From assembly GCA_948099385.1 (NCBI GenBank), contig CANUEZ040000029.1, positions 1,953,501-2,017,500 of the forward strand: 64,000 bases of DNA. Reading direction: 5' to 3'. A model generated the notes under the pieces. The model made no database searches, had not been told where the DNA came from, and saw nothing but the letters and a program-made list of their open reading frames with translations. This document shows positions 14,101-27,804 of the stretch, piece after piece; within the stretch, counting starts at the first letter, position 1; each line of letters begins with the position of its first letter. The DNA comes from Fasciola hepatica. Lineage: Eukaryota > Platyhelminthes > Trematoda > Plagiorchiida > Fasciolidae. The position numbers and the translations under genes were made by a program.

Positions 14101-16772
14101 TTATTACTTACGACAAATCGATGGTGAACATTCGTTCCAGCTTTTCACAGTTCCCGTCTATACTTCACTCACTTCCCTTGTAGACGTTGACCGTGAATGT
14201 CACAGGTGGATTGGAAACTTACTAACCAGCCTTTCGTGGAACGGGTGATCGGTGTATTGTATTTCACGTGTCGGCTGTCTCATTTTATCTTGCATCGTGT
14301 GACCAATGTTCAGATAACTATAGACTGTACCGTAATACGTGCAATGTGAGCATGGTTGGTGCATACAACCAATGTCGGCCGATCGACCGACTCGCTCTCT
14401 GAAACCTCAGCGAACAAATAACAAAGTAGCTCACAGACATACACTGCAGGACACAGCGAGCGTATTTACTTTCATTCAAATTCATTACATTTTCGGGCAT
14501 AAAATTTGATTAGTTTTCGCTGCTATACTATACAGTTTCACTACAGCTCTGCGCGACGTCCCCAATACAAAGGTATATTTATCCGATGAAATACCATAAG
14601 TTGTCCATTGTTCATTTGAGAGCGACGTTTCATTAACTCGCACAGGGAAGTTGAAGAGGAATTCAGAAATATTCTTACGTGCGAGGTGCCCCTTTTTCAA
14701 AGGTCTCATTGTGAGGGGTTTTAACCTATTCAGGAAAGTTGAGAGGTTGTGGGTTCAGGATTGGTCTGTTGACTGGGGTTCAGTTAAGGAATTCATTTAT
14801 TATTGCGTTTAAGGTCAGCCATTTCTCAATGATTGTGGCATCCAGAAAATCAGTTGAACTGCTTAACCACGAAAAATTGCCAAGCCAACCGTACTTTGGG
14901 AGACTACAATTTGATTTTATTTCGACTACCCCTAATCTTTGGTCGGGGATCAAAACTACCCTTGACTGATCAGTACTTCAGACGGCACTGACTTTACAAT
15001 ATCTACTGTCGAATTTGCCACTCTGTTCTGGGACCACTATTTTTACTAGATGTCCGCAGGTAAAGTACACTGTGTTTGGTCTCTAACTAGAACTATGTTC
15101 AAATGGAGCTGATCCACAGTTATTGTTTTCTCATTGTACTAGTCTGCTGTACACAGAGAAAGAAAACATTGTTTTTATTGCAAGTTAAACCAGAGTTCAA
15201 ATTGTAGCTAATCTAGGAATCTTTTAACTTTATCACAGAATAAATTTATGCTATTAAGACTCCAGTCTTCCTGAATACTGGTCACCTGAAACCAGCTTGT
15301 AGCTCAGCTCTCATATAAACTTTTGGTCGGTAAGGTAATAAGTTATTCAGTCAACTCCGGAAATCATTGAAAATTCATAATGAAGCCGAAAGGAATTTCA
15401 ATTATTTCGCAGATTTCCTCTACAGACTTTCAATAAATAATTTTGATAAAACTACTCGTGGCCATCTACTGCCTTAGAAGAAACTTAGTTAATCGCAGGG
15501 ACATCGGTTTCTCTTCTGGTTGATCTATGATCCTGCCTAATACAGGTGAAAACTGATGGCAACATGTCGCCAGTGCAAGTATGGTAACTTTTGACGAGAG
15601 TTCTTTTGTTGGAAAAAAATGTTATTACGTGTAATTTAAACGCGAGGTTGCTGAGAGGTTTATATTTCAAACGCGTCAGTATCTATTGACTCAACAACCA
15701 GTTCAAACTGACTGCTTGAAGCCATTATATTTTTCCTCGTACCAAGCACATTCTGATTTTATAGGATTACTGTACTGAGCTGTATTATTCACTGGTATTT
15801 TGGCTTGTCTAACCAATGGATCGCAGATTGTTAGATAAAACCGACAAAATATGATAACTCATAACAGATGCCTACCTCAAAAGGAGTGGGCTTTCCTTGA
15901 TGGGCCAAAATCTGCCCACTTTTTTACTGATTGCGTAAGCGGGTCATATAATAGATAAGACCATGATAAATTAACCATACTTTGTAACCATCGAAGCTAG
16001 AACAAACGAGGAAATGAATGATAATGTATTCAGATATACAGTTATCGATAGGGCTGTTTGATAGCACAGGGTCTGCTCTACAAGATCATTAGTTGATGAA
16101 GAGAAGTTTGATTATCTACCCATCAAAACCGGTGTTGTATAGCTCACAAATGTTGCCGCTGTCATCAGTAAACTGAAGTAAGCCATAAATATATGAATAA
16201 TCACACCACGGACTTTACTTTGATGTAAAAATGTAGCGCTCTCAAATCGCATCACCAGCTCCACTTTCAGTGTATGCTGAGAATTCTCCTTCTGTTCTGC
16301 TTCCCATAACCCAATAAATAATTTACAGAATGACTAGAATTAAACTCCTGTAACCATATTCAGAATGTAGCATACATCGTCAAACAGGTTTGTCTTGTAA
16401 ACTGAAAAACAGGTTTTTCTTTTGAACTGTTCTGCAAAAATATTTTGACTATTCATTGTTCATTTAACATACGTGATAAAAAGTATCATCATTCAGCTTA
16501 TATATATATTTCAGTTTATGGATGTCTACGTGCTTCTTCAATTATTTTTGATAGGAACTCCGGCGGCTTATTGTATTACTTTATATATTAGAATAATCCT
16601 GTTAAAATAGCTCAGTAATATTTCGTATGCTTTTGGCGAAAGTTGTTTTATTCGGTACACATACGGTCTTGTATAATGTGCTCGTTTGAACTTACCTCGA
16701 ACATCTTTATTCGAAAATTTTCGTTTCAAAATAACTTGAACGGTCTTGTGTCGTTATTTGTTCACAACTGAC
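11181..16772. other. No supportable gene
   Basis: The longest frame is 13759-14127 on + (122 codons, GTG start, no known domain, chance-length). A possible CAG-GTAAAG donor at 15060 follows an open stretch, but no partner exon was found. Confidence 0.5.
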
Positions 16773-17048
16773 TCAGTTCAATATAATAACTCGTAGCCAA
16801 TGGGAGGTCCATAGAAAATAAGTTTGGACCAATATAGGGGCGTGGAAAACCTCTATATTTGCTTTCACATGTTGATACTCATCTTTGCATAACAGGAACC
16901 ATTGCATCCCATCGTTTACATTTCGGTGGTAGTCAAATCCACATTTTGATTTCGTTGATTCAATAGTGTTCATATAAAATAATATCTTAGAATAAGCATC
17001 CTTTTTAGGAAGTTGCAACAACTTGTAGGCAAATATTGCTTTCTTCAC
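16773..17048 (-). mobile_element. Ty3/gypsy RT-RNase H connection relic
   Basis: The frame holds MQWFLLCKDEYQHVK followed by an Ile three residues on and then APIL. Ty3/gypsy polymerases carry W-x3-C-x3-F-x2-(L/V)-K-x2-L and then a short AP-(I/V)-L or T-x-L stretch between RT and RNase H. The spacing W-3-C-3-Y-2-V-K-2-I fits exactly. Upstream, LPKKDAYSKILFYMN lies where the FP-x-P and FLGLxNFY block is expected. The aspartates that would open RNase H are not seen. I read this as an inactive fragment. Minus orientation; no LTR recognised nearby. Confidence 0.42.
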
Positions 17049-20000
17049 CTTATTGACAAAGTAACTGGTTTATTCTGTGGGGAACGTGGTACGAACCGAG
17101 GGGCAGCAGATTATTTATCTTTTTTTAAAATATTACTAATATTTATTATTCATTCCTTATCAGTATCAATAATCGTTATTACCACTGCACATTATTTAAC
17201 TGAGGGGGAAAATAAATGAACAGTGAAGAATCAGAGGTATTGTTATCTAAGAGAACTTTTAGAGAACTTTGTCAACTTAGCTTTTGGCGTCCATAAAATT
17301 TCGTTTTTCAGTTGAAATGGTAATATTATGGAGACCGATTTCATATTTATTTATTTCATCGAACCTTATATTTCGTGCATGTATAACGTGCACTGTTGTG
17401 TTCTACAGGTCTTCCATCTGAAAACCGGGTGGCAGTATACCACAACCGCACTCAAACAAATAGAATCGTGTGGGACAAGCTTAACTGCTTTGAAGTGTCA
17501 GATTTATATTTTGCATAGTGTGAATTACCACAAAATGTGTGTCTGTCTTCGATGTTAACAAGTTTCAAATTATTTGACGGGGATATAGCTGAAGTCCAAA
17601 AAATTGAAGTTTGTGAGTAATTTTTCGTTCCAGCTCTTCATAAGAGAAGATTACTTTCTGTTAATCATGTCATAAATAGACAGAAGAACAAAAAATACTA
17701 GTGAATACGGATGAAGCCGGATAAGGACTCGAATTCGCAGACAATTCTGGGAATCGGTAACACAATTCATATTCACACATTATTGGTATTGTGCTTTTAA
17801 GTGACTCTTCAAAGTAGCTTCCAAAGTATTTTCATTCAAAATTTATCATACGAGTTTTTATTTCTTGTTTATCTTCAGCGATTCATCTGATTGCTCACGG
17901 CATCCTTCAGGCACATTGACCTACAGCTCGCCATTTATGTGGTGAGCTAAGGATTCACTTAGGTGATATGGCATTACGTACCACAATTATCCTGCTGGTT
18001 TCTATCGAGCGGCGTGATATGTTGATCAGGAGTTTGAAGAAACTGAACTGGTCCATTAAAGAACATTATTGTATGTTTTGTTGCACTAGTAGGAAACGAT
18101 GGACGATTTACCTGTGGGTCTTTTTATCCACAAATATGAATTTGCACATAACCGTAACAACAGTTAATCATTGATGAGGGTCGCAAAAGGTCGACTGGTA
18201 ATATTTGCGAAAAGAAATACACAGCTTATGCGAGCGAATTAGTAAATGCATGCCCCGAACTTTAAGAATTATACTTCGTAAGTACTTTATTATTCAAAAG
18301 CGTGGAGTTTACATCCAGCTTATTTACCAAGTCCTTGTTTCGAGTACCGGAAATCCCTAGTTTACAACATGCTATCAGCTTGGGAACCACATGGCCACTG
18401 TAAGATCCCATGGATAAAAGCAAAATGTACACGGATTTCCACCTGTCGTAATTTTGCACAGACTATTACATCCATTGTTCGGTCGCTCTGTTGTCTTTTT
18501 TCTGTCGTGACTGAGATTTAACTCAACGAGAGCGTAACAAACGGTGTTCTTGGGAACGAACTGAGGGACGATCATTGCTTTGACTCATTAGTTGACAAAT
18601 AATTGGTTTGCAAACAACTCGAATGAAAAGGATAAAAATGGTCACGTGATCATCTTGGGCTGTAGAATGCAGCAACTTTGAGTGCAACGAATAGAACTCC
18701 TTGCATGATAACATGACTGCTTCTGTTAGTTTATCTGATGTTGTTCCACATGTCGTGCGATCGGTCTCCTTTGATCTGCTACGAAGTGAGCAAACAAAAT
18801 GGAATAGTCAACTAGCATATCACCCCGTTCCCACTTCCGTCAAAATCATTATCTGCAACTTCTGCCTCAGCTTCAAACGAGTCGTCCTGCCTATCTCTTC
18901 TGTTCAGGTAAGTTCTAAAGAACGAAATATTATTCGCTTGGCGGTCCCATATGCTTCGCTGTTATCTGATTAACAAAGGAACATTATTATACTTACGCAG
19001 CTCATAATTCACTGCAAACATCGCACACAACGCGAAGGCTGGCTTCGTCATCCAAAGATGTTCGAGAGCTTAACAGTTATGTTCTAATATTGTTTACAAT
19101 TAACTTGCGATCCATCGCAACTGAAGAAAAGGCAACCTAGCGTTGGATCAGTGACTTTGTTTGCAACATAATCAAAGGCAGCTGTCTTCACTGATCGAAC
19201 TATTTCGACTTTTTATTTTTGTTTGACCAAGGATAGTTGTAGCATTGTGACCGCTTTCTTGGTTGTTACTGTTTCGTATTTGATATCTTGTGTTTTCAAA
19301 AGATTTTAATCGAATTTGAATAGCGTAGGTCACTGTACACCAGAAAGATATCTGAATAGAAACACCATGTTTGAATAACCCTCAATAAAATATTAACCAT
19401 CTGTTATGATCTATATGTGCATTCTCATATACACCGAACAAGTCATGCTACTCAAACACGATATATATTTAAGTTTGCATTCCAGCTACATCGACTATGA
19501 TATAAGGAGCAAGTTAAATCTTAGGACCGTTGATCACCTGCACCCAAGTAAGCAGGTAGGTGACAATATCTACGTGGATTCTCCCCAATACCTCTGAATA
19601 GACTCTCTGATGATTATTTTGACCACAGAAGTATTGTCATCAGTCTACAAAACATCACAAACCACCACGATTGTTATTGAAGTTTGCAAGATCTACTCGA
19701 AAAATCATGCTTGAAAAATGTGTTCCTCTTATCAAATTACGCACTAATTACATCAATAAAATCCCAAAACACCAAGGTCAGCATATTCTATGAAAACTTC
19801 ACCCTGTTATGTCAAATTAATTGAAGTCAACATGACATTGTGCAATTCACACCTCTAGATAAGCATTCAAACACAGTTTTCATGAATCAATGGGGTCTCA
19901 CAATTCAGCTGTGATATGCGAAAACAGCTGAGGAAAAGAAATATGACTGCATTAGTGGCACATGTGAAAGCTGGTGTGACAAACAATTCGACATGTTCAC

Positions 20001-20389
20001 CAACGAGTAGTATATGTGAAGAAGTGACCTCAGGTATGAGATCACAAAATTTCCTTCACAAAAAATGTGTATTTTGCAAACCGATGCATATTCACTTTCA
20101 CAAAGAGATATATTTTCGGAGTTGCTAATGTGAATATAACTTTATATGCTTTCCATTGAGACCTTTTGTGCCTAATGAACGAGAAAAGAACAATTCAGGG
20201 CGAAAGCCTTTTTGAGTTGCTGCCTGACAAGTACATACGTGAAGTGGGAACACATATATAGACAGAGATTTTTTAAAATGATTGACAGCACATCCATCAC
20301 GTCCCAGAAAATCCTGAATAATTTACCCTCTTCCTTTCAACCTGGTTGCTTGAAGTGTTGACGCCCTCCGCGTATGGAGCGTCACTGGC
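17049..20389. other. No supportable gene; a few splice-like patterns
   Basis: CAG-GTAAGT at 18905-18913 ends an open + frame from 18695, but the opposite strand is equally open there. TTCAG at 19904-19908 and TCAG-GTATGAG at about 20034 flank a 41-codon open + stretch. None chains into a consistent gene. Confidence 0.45.
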
Positions 20390-20439
20390 GTGGACAGACG
20401 GCACATGACCGTACCTAGGTGTACCTGTTCGCGTCAGAT
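20390..20439 (+). repeat. Dispersed repeat, copy D (degenerate)
   Basis: GTGGACAGA, GCACATGACCGT and GTCAG occur in order, with a deletion of about nine bases between the first two blocks compared with copy A. Confidence 0.4.
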
Positions 20440-20611
20440 GGACACTTAGTCTACATAAGGATAATAAATGGATGAATTTATCTGATAGTTTTATCACTTA
20501 GCAACGGTTTACATACCGTAATCGGTATAAAGAGGACCTCGATTTTGTTAATGTCAACGGTTTAAACAGACTTCCAATTTACTTCACTCGTTTGCCGCCA
20601 GGCTAAAAGTG

Positions 20612-20612
20612 A

Positions 20613-20672
<60 letters not shown>
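20612..20672. repeat. (TA)n microsatellite with one CA interruption
   Basis: About 61 bp of TA repeats with a single ACAT interruption near 20631. Confidence 0.95.
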
Positions 20673-20675
<3 letters not shown>

Positions 20676-21445
20676 TCGACTGTGATGCACGGGAAAATCC
20701 AACCATTATTTAGTCCTACCTGCGTCACTTAATTGATGTGTATCAGGTCATCGGGTAATGCCACTATTTTATTCAAAGTTTCCTCCTATCGACGTCAATT
20801 TTTGCTGCTCTATGGGTATTTGTATGCGTGTGACCCCAGCAGCCAGACTGCAAGGCTCTGAGCAAAGCAAGCTAAAAAGTGACAAGGCACGGAAGTGTAA
20901 TTAAACTGATCGACAGGATCACATGGATTATTCTAGGATATATTTAGATTAGGTTACTACCTAAATATTTTGGTTGAAGCCGATTCTTCAATCAAGGTAA
21001 TCTTTATGGTTTATGCCAAAATGAGAAGTTCAGCAGAAATTCTTCCATAATCTAGAAATCTCTACTTTTCGGTGTCTTAAACCTGCTACTCAGCGTTTAC
21101 TGTCCAACGTTTCGAAAAATGGGAAATGCAGTTCACACCAGTGCGGCCGTTGGCATCAAGATCATTTGAGCCCGCGTAGTTAATCGATTACATTGTCACT
21201 GCGTTGGTGATGCAAAGATCCAATAAAACTGAGTTTTTTCAACATCTTCGTCGCGAAGATCGAAGTATGATTGAAAAGGCGTATAATTTTGAGTCTTCTA
21301 AGACTCATCTTCCTCGGTGTTTTGCTGTAAATAAGAACACCTGTTATCCTAAAAACTTCCAGAAATACACATTTTAGAGGTAGAAGACAGCAAATAGAAT
21401 GGTTACAAGAATGCTATGTGCACTATGCTCAAAATATAACGGACT
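20673..21445. other. Nothing recognised
   Basis: AT-rich spacer between the TA tract and the minus-strand RT relic. Confidence 0.5.
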
Positions 21446-21733
21446 CTAACCGATGTTCCTGTACTCCATCCTTCTTGTGTAATTCAGATTGGTCATCTTG
21501 TTTTCGAGTAAACTTCGCTTGCATTGCATGACTGATATGAATTGGTTACGGTAAACGCATCCGGTTTTAGGAAAACATTCAGTTAGTTTCAAGGCTCTTA
21601 TCAATGCAAGATGGAGAATAATCACGAAAACTGTATCAAAAGTGTTCACAAAGGCTTCGGCGTTTACGGGAAGATGTTCGAGCATTTTTTTGAACTCAAG
21701 TGGACCTTTTTCACTGATGAAATATAAGTGCAT
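21446..21733 (-). mobile_element. Ty3/gypsy reverse transcriptase palm relic
   Basis: EFKKMLEHL is followed after six residues by FVNTFDTVFV. In Ty3/gypsy RT the block FQRLMEHVL is followed by a FVYLDDILVF active-site strand, and the distance from the first Phe to the Asp (19 residues) is the same here. The catalytic YxDD has become TFDT, so the enzyme would be dead. Further on, ALKLTECF resembles the GLKLNPEKC segment with a deletion. The frame is 95 codons long with no stop, and there is no recognisable gene around it. Confidence 0.48.
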
Positions 21734-23708
21734 ACTACACTGGTTTTATTCCATTCTTTTTTATTGATAGTAAAATTCGGGTATAATTTTGAGAAGTTAT
21801 CTTGTGTCATTCGTCAATGCCCATTTTGTATGAAGAGTACTCCATCCACGGGAACATGAATGACCGGAAGGAAGGGGGCACGATTCAGCCCAGCTCTTTC
21901 GCTCGGTCAAGCAAGACCGGACGAAATCTTAAATCACTCCGGTTCTTCAGATTCATTCTGGCATTCATCAGCTCACATTTGATGAGGTAACACTATATAA
22001 ATATTTATAATATGAAAGAGTATTATATTAGTAAGGGCAAGTGAATACTGTTAGACAAAATCCCACTTGGATCATAAGAACAAAATACTACATATCTAGT
22101 GCTGCTACAGTTTTCTCACACGCATATTACGAGAGTATCTTCATCTTTGTCTAAACCTACCAAATGTATTAACTTTTCGCAATCAGAAATACACTTTTTC
22201 AGTATGCAACTAATCTCAGTGTCGGGTGTGATACAGTCATTCATATTCATAAAGCATCTGAGAAACTGCATCAGTAATATGTAAGCTATGCAGGAAAAGT
22301 ATGAGCAGTGTGAACCTTCACTCAGAATCAGACTATTTGCCGCATGTTCGAAGTCAAACAGTTACCAGCCTGAGCTTAGATCAATCTCATTTTTCCCATC
22401 TGACTACAAGTATAATTGTAGTTTCCCTTTGAAAACAAAACTGGGAAAAAATTAGGATTAAGATGATGCTAACAGACCAGTTCCAGAGAACACCCATTCC
22501 CCAATATATTTGAAACATGCGAGAATAGAAATATTGGTAGAATTTATTTTCGGCCATTGATTTCAGTGACCAAAGTCGATTTATCAACCCATAAAATAGC
22601 TGTGTTGAAACTCTAATATATTCACTAATAATTATATTGAGGTTTCTCAAGAGGCGCGTGCAGTCAAGGGAACCGGATGAGGCCTCAAGATGCAGGGACA
22701 TGTATACGCTTAACCTATAGATGGCATGTCTGCCTTCTATGATGCATACTTGTTTGAAGATTTGGTTTATTCAACCCAGACCGGATCTGAAACTGGCTCC
22801 ATTCTTGTAGACAAAACATACGCTGGTGCTCAATAGCCAACATTCCAGAAAACTTTCGTGAGACCGAATCCGCGTTTCGTCGGATTTCCTGATTATATCA
22901 CGGACACACTTTCCCTGAACCGAGTCAGACTGCAGCTAATAGCTGTAACTTGTTTCTTCTGTACAGCTTGCCATCTAATGTCACTTGCGCTAAGTTATCA
23001 AGTTTCCAATCAGTTGATGGGTTGGAGTCTCGTTTCTTCCATCGTACATACCATCAAAGCATGCAACTGACCAGAGGGCGTTAAAAATGCATGAATTTTG
23101 TGAGGTTGACAATAATCCGGACCTCGTATATCCTTATCAGAAGGATATTGAATTTGCTTTGAAAGCTTTGCTAGTAAACTATATCTTTGTTTTTTTTAGA
23201 AGAGAAGCTTTCGTGTTTTGTTAAGTGCACAAACGCGAACTTGCATCAAACAGTGATTTAAAGCTGTGCAGATTTGGACTGAAATGAAAGACAATCGTCA
23301 ATTGGCTCACGGCTTTGACGGCCAACCACAATATGAGTTACAGACAGTGAAGGCACAGGCGAATGATGCGCTGCGTTAAGTGAATGGTGCCTTGAATTCG
23401 TACCCGTTAGGCAAACTATGCTCAGAAAACAGCTAAATAAGACTTCCTTATTTTTTCGGTTGTTGACGTTCGGGGGGCATAACTGACATCTGTGTTGTTA
23501 ATGTAAATGATTTTGGCTAAGACCTTCAAGGTATACGAGTTTTCCTTCATGAAACAGGCATTTGATGTTTTGTTCACCTCCTGAATTAATGATAACTTAA
23601 ACATGTCGCGTAAGCTGGAGCCTGGTGCCGATATGAAATGAAACATCGTTACAGCCCTTTTAGATTTTTAAAAATATACAATTTTCCGCCTGGTAGCACC
23701 ACATAAGA
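21734..23708. other. No supportable gene
   Basis: A minus frame of 104 codons at 22387-22701 shows no motif that I know. Confidence 0.5.
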
Positions 23709-24014
23709 TTGTACCACTCCCGGGTTCTGCTGGTGGACATTTTCAACCAGATAACTGCATTCCTCCCTGTTTATTTGCTAGAATTACTTTCTCAGGTTGA
23801 AGTGACTGATATCAGAGAATCCATACGGTATCCACCAGCTGAACCCGTGAAACTAAACTTTCCCACCGATAGACTTTTCAAGTATGGCTTACCCTTCCAC
23901 TTGGAGGTCCCATCTAGCACGGATCTTTTTGTCTTGTGGACAAGTAGGCCATCGTATCACGTGAAGGTGCAATCTCCTTCAAATGAAACAACTGATAGGT
24001 CCGAAATATGGTAA
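23709..24014 (+). mobile_element. Probable integrase core relic, or alternatively a spliced exon
   Basis: This 101-codon open stretch carries VLLVDIFN...FLP (first Asp of the DDE core), TDR about 44 residues later (second Asp), then PSYH and N-x3-DR where the YHPQxNGxxER block is expected, with the final Glu replaced by Asp. The in-frame codons just upstream read W-stop-HHI, like the start of the core. An alternative is a host exon at 23796-24010. The acceptor TTTCTCAG is at 23795, the donor GTAAGC is at 24011, and a possible next exon ends at 24406. I cannot decide, but the order of motifs favours integrase. The start codon listed is TTG, so no initiation is implied. Confidence 0.38.
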
Positions 24015-27000
24015 GCTTATTGCAAAAGGCAGAACTTTTATGGGCTGTTCTAATCCATATCCATAGTGGTAATAGTGATCCAATTTCCTTTCAAGTTAGA
24101 TCGAAAACATTTCTGGTAATCATGGAATCGTGTCGTAAGGAGGTTGTTCAGGTTAGAACAAAAAGATAATCCAACGTATTTCAGCGTTAACCTATGCATA
24201 CACCACATTTACGGGACAGGAACGTTGTATAGAAAGATACCTTTATTTTCAACTATCATGAGGCTGTCAGCATTGCACAGAAATGTTGCGCTGTGCTTTC
24301 ATTTCAGACAGCCACAGATTTGTAAAGCTCAGCGTGCATTCGATTACGAACAATTTTTACGCGGAAAGATTCCCAGTCACCGGCAATCTGGTTTTCTACT
24401 CAAACTGTGAGAATGCTAATGGGATTGCATGTAAACATTGAAATAGGCAGTCACAGTTTTGGGGGGCACATTACCTGGAAGGAATCTCACACATATGACT
24501 GGATATTCAGATAAAGCTTTTTAAGGCTATCAAATGAATTACTTTGTGAACAGAAAAGGTGATGTCAAACTGTTATCTAGCACACGAGATATACCGGCTA
24601 GGTTTACCGGAATAAACCAATTATTGGTGTAAAACTCAGACGAAGAATGCAGTAAAATTGAAATACGCTTATTAATTCGAAAACGGATTAGACAAGGTTT
24701 CGTAATCTTATGTTTGCCGGTCGGCTTATGGGAAGCTGACCAGTTTGTGAGTCGTTCGCCAAATCTGAAACTTGAATGAACAGATCAGAGTTAACGTACC
24801 GCCAACTGGTTTTGGGTAGCTATTGTGCCTTTTTTAATTTCCGTTTTGTTCTGCGATGGATGGCAGAATGAAACCATATTTGTCGAAATAAGATTCTTCT
24901 ATTCCAATAACAGTTTGTGGATATTTATCAAAAGGATCCAAACAGTGATGCGCTTCAGAAACGCATAAATTCAGTTTCCGTCATGGGTGTGAGCGTGAGT
25001 TCCATCGGGTGAGCAAAGAAATTAGTTTACAAACATGGCTTATTCGTCACCCACATGACATCTACCGAAATCTGGTAATTATACTGGTCTCCGTCGCATC
25101 AGCCTATGAATGAAATACATTTTACCAGTCATTCAAGTTATAACTGTGAGTAATCTAAATAAATTGTGTATCAAACTTTGTTGAATGTGTGCCATTTAGG
25201 ATTTCCGCAACAATATTTCCCAGCATATGTCCTCTCAAGACTGGCAATCGCGGAATTTGGAATACCAAACATTTCACGTGAATGATGGTTCCTCTATTAT
25301 TCTAAAAGGAAACATTCAGTGACTAACTTTGAGACAAAAATATCTTCAATAAGACTGAATGAATATTTTTTCAGCTGTTCGTTTTGCCCCTCAATATTAT
25401 GCTGTTCGAGTAAGCAGCACGTCGGGTTGATAAATAATTCATGTCGAGTTTACGATTATTCACCAGAACGATTACCGGTAGGTTGGAAAAGGGGAAATTG
25501 TCCTTCAGGCGACTGAGAAGCAATAGACATAGGACTCTGCATCTGAGAACGGTAAACATGTAGGGGTACAATGGAATTCTCCGTACTATCTGGGAATTAG
25601 GACGAAAAAAATAATCTGGAGATTATTTATTACTGAAGATTCATTGGAGAAATTTTGAAGTGATATTTGTGCTGGTAATCATGTAATATGTCTCATTTTT
25701 GGTTAGACGTAAAGGCTGTTGAAATGACGAAGAACCCATGTACACATCACATTCTGCCATCAAAAGACTATACATCGCTAAGGCTAAATGTGATTGAAAA
25801 TGCCTTCCTCTTGATTCTATGCAAATGAAATGAATCCGATACTGGTGTATGCTTTAGCTTGTAACGGAAATAAAATTCTGGAGCAAACAAACATCATAAA
25901 TGATAGTATTCCTCTTTACCTCATCAATAAGAATATTGGTCTCAGTTTCGGCTATTGGTTTCATAGAATGTCTACTCATTTACAGGTTCCGGAAACCTCC
26001 TCGATAAGTCCAATAATTCTCAATACACCCACGAAATTGGTCAGGCAATCTATGCCTCGCGAAATTCAGTGGGCTGATATTGTATTTCCTTTGAGTTAAA
26101 AAACAGAACTCATACATCTAATGTGATTTAATTCTACGCTCTCTCAATTTGGTTAGAAGAATCGCCTAAAGTCCAGTCACTCTTGCTGTTCCCGAAATCA
26201 ATCTATCTGCTTCAACGACCGTCACAATCTTGAACAAGCTCCTTTATTCTCTATAACTACCACTAGGTGACCCTTAAATATGTGGGCTTTCCGGGAAGTC
26301 TTCTTGTGAGATCTAAAATATTCCGTAAAGAATGAACCATTGTCATTTCACGCACGCAAAAACCCATCAATATCTCAAAGCGCGACCTCAGTTTGCAAAG
26401 TCAAGACATACATTTACACAGGAACCCCTACCATTCTGGTCGATCTTAGTTAACAATAATAATTTAGGGTGATTTGCCAGTCTCACGCCTGTGCTTTGCG
26501 ACATACTGTCTACTGGGGTGGAATAGAAAAGGAAAACGTTCAAAAATGTAAGATATATCCTATTTGAGATTGGCGACACCTGTAATATTTAGAATTAATT
26601 TGTAGCACGCTGTCAGACAGGTGATTAGCTGCATCTTATAGGTTCAAAGTGATTTTTACTTGACGATACCTAAATTGTCCATCAACGTAACAGTAACGAT
26701 TGTTGGCAGAGATCAATCCGACATTCCACTGACAATATGACAGTTTGCAGTTATTTATTCTTCTAACCATCGGGTGAAGAGCGACGCTATTGCTTTGCTC
26801 TTGGAATGCCCGTTAGTCTGAGACCAAAAATATATTTATAATTTTATAACTTTCATGAAATCCGGAACAGCTTTTGCAATATTATCTCAAGCATTGAAAT
26901 ACTGAGGCCATGAAAAAATGCACTCGTCTATAGTCTTGATAATATTTGGGATATACCGTAAAATATCTGAGATGTAGACACATCTGGAGGATAGAATTGT

Positions 27001-27496
27001 TTGCCGGTTAGGAAGTTACTGGAAGTAAAACAGCATTTTACTGTGCGTGCATGCATGGATACAACGCCAAAAAAATTATCATAATTTCACAGGCCTGCAT
27101 CAACTTTTGGACAAACGGGCAACCGTGACGGTACGATGTGGTGATGTGATACAGTCGTGATAGCTATTTAGGCAAGGTCTGTACATATTTTTATAAAGTA
27201 AGCCTGACAATAAACCTGTCGTAAATATGATCGAAGTTAGCTTGTCGTTAACTTTATATGAGTTGCTGAAAAGCATTTCCAAATAATACTGCACAAACGA
27301 AGAAAATGACTGGACCCGGAAACCAAAAGTTGGGGGTTTCCGCACTGAGCTAGACTGGTATATTCATTTGTATGAGGATCCGCCAGGCCTAGTTCTACGT
27401 CATGAAAATAAATAGGGAGAAGCTTGTCGGGGGGTCTTGACTGATTGGAAGAGTGTGGTCAGGGTTGGTTAGCTGATGTGAAATCATACCAGATCA
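24015..27496. other. No firm gene; possible small exons
   Basis: Open stretches ending in GT donors or starting at pyrimidine-rich acceptors (24312-24406, 25375-25409, 25986-26099 with stop) could follow 23796-24010 with matching phases. They encode no known domain. Confidence 0.4.
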
Positions 27497-27580
27497 GGGC
27501 ACTGATCCTCAATTCATTTGTAAATTGTACGTTCAGGACATCAGTGCCCGACTGACAACTCATTGATTGACGGGCACTGG
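27497..27580. repeat. Three-arm inverted repeat able to form two alternative hairpins
   Basis: GGGCACTGAT (27497-27506) pairs perfectly with ATCAGTGCCC (27540-27549). The same middle arm, CAGTGCCCG (27542-27550), also pairs perfectly with CGGGCACTG (27571-27579). Only one hairpin can form at a time. Confidence 0.7.
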
Positions 27581-27582
27581 AT

Positions 27583-27804
27583 TCATTGCGAAAAGATATG
27601 TGAGCTGCCACCATCCATCAATGGATAATTAAATAAAAACTTCCTCCATGTGGGAACAAACACGAAAACCGTGATGAACTCCAAAAAGGCAAACGCTAGA
27701 GCGTGAAAATTTGACGCAACGAGAAAAGCCAGGTGACAGTTGTACTCTTTCGTTGTGACCTTAGACGTATGTTGGTAAACCTCTAAATAATGAGAAAAAT
27801 GCAA
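27583..27804 (-). mobile_element. Possible Ty3/gypsy RNase H relic
   Basis: TSKVTTKE matches the SRKLTPAE block of the Ty3/gypsy RNase H in residue type and spacing. FLEFITVFVF follows about 23 residues later, where FLEGRxFTVFTDH is expected, five residues closer than usual. The catalytic Asp of TDH is replaced by Val or Phe. The match is a by-eye call on 73 residues and could be chance, since the segment is hydrophobic. Confidence 0.3.

Noticed and set aside
13759..14127. 122-codon + frame
   Set aside because: It has a GTG start, no domain and no convincing splice sites, and its length is within chance for this window.
18695..18907. Open + frame ending in CAG-GTAAGT (possible first exon)
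   Set aside because: The opposite strand is equally open with an acidic, coding-like peptide. There is no homology, and no partner exon other than the doubtful chain at 23.8-26.1 kb.
22387..22701. 104-codon minus frame upstream of an RT relic
   Set aside because: No RT or RNase H block could be placed, and its length is near chance.
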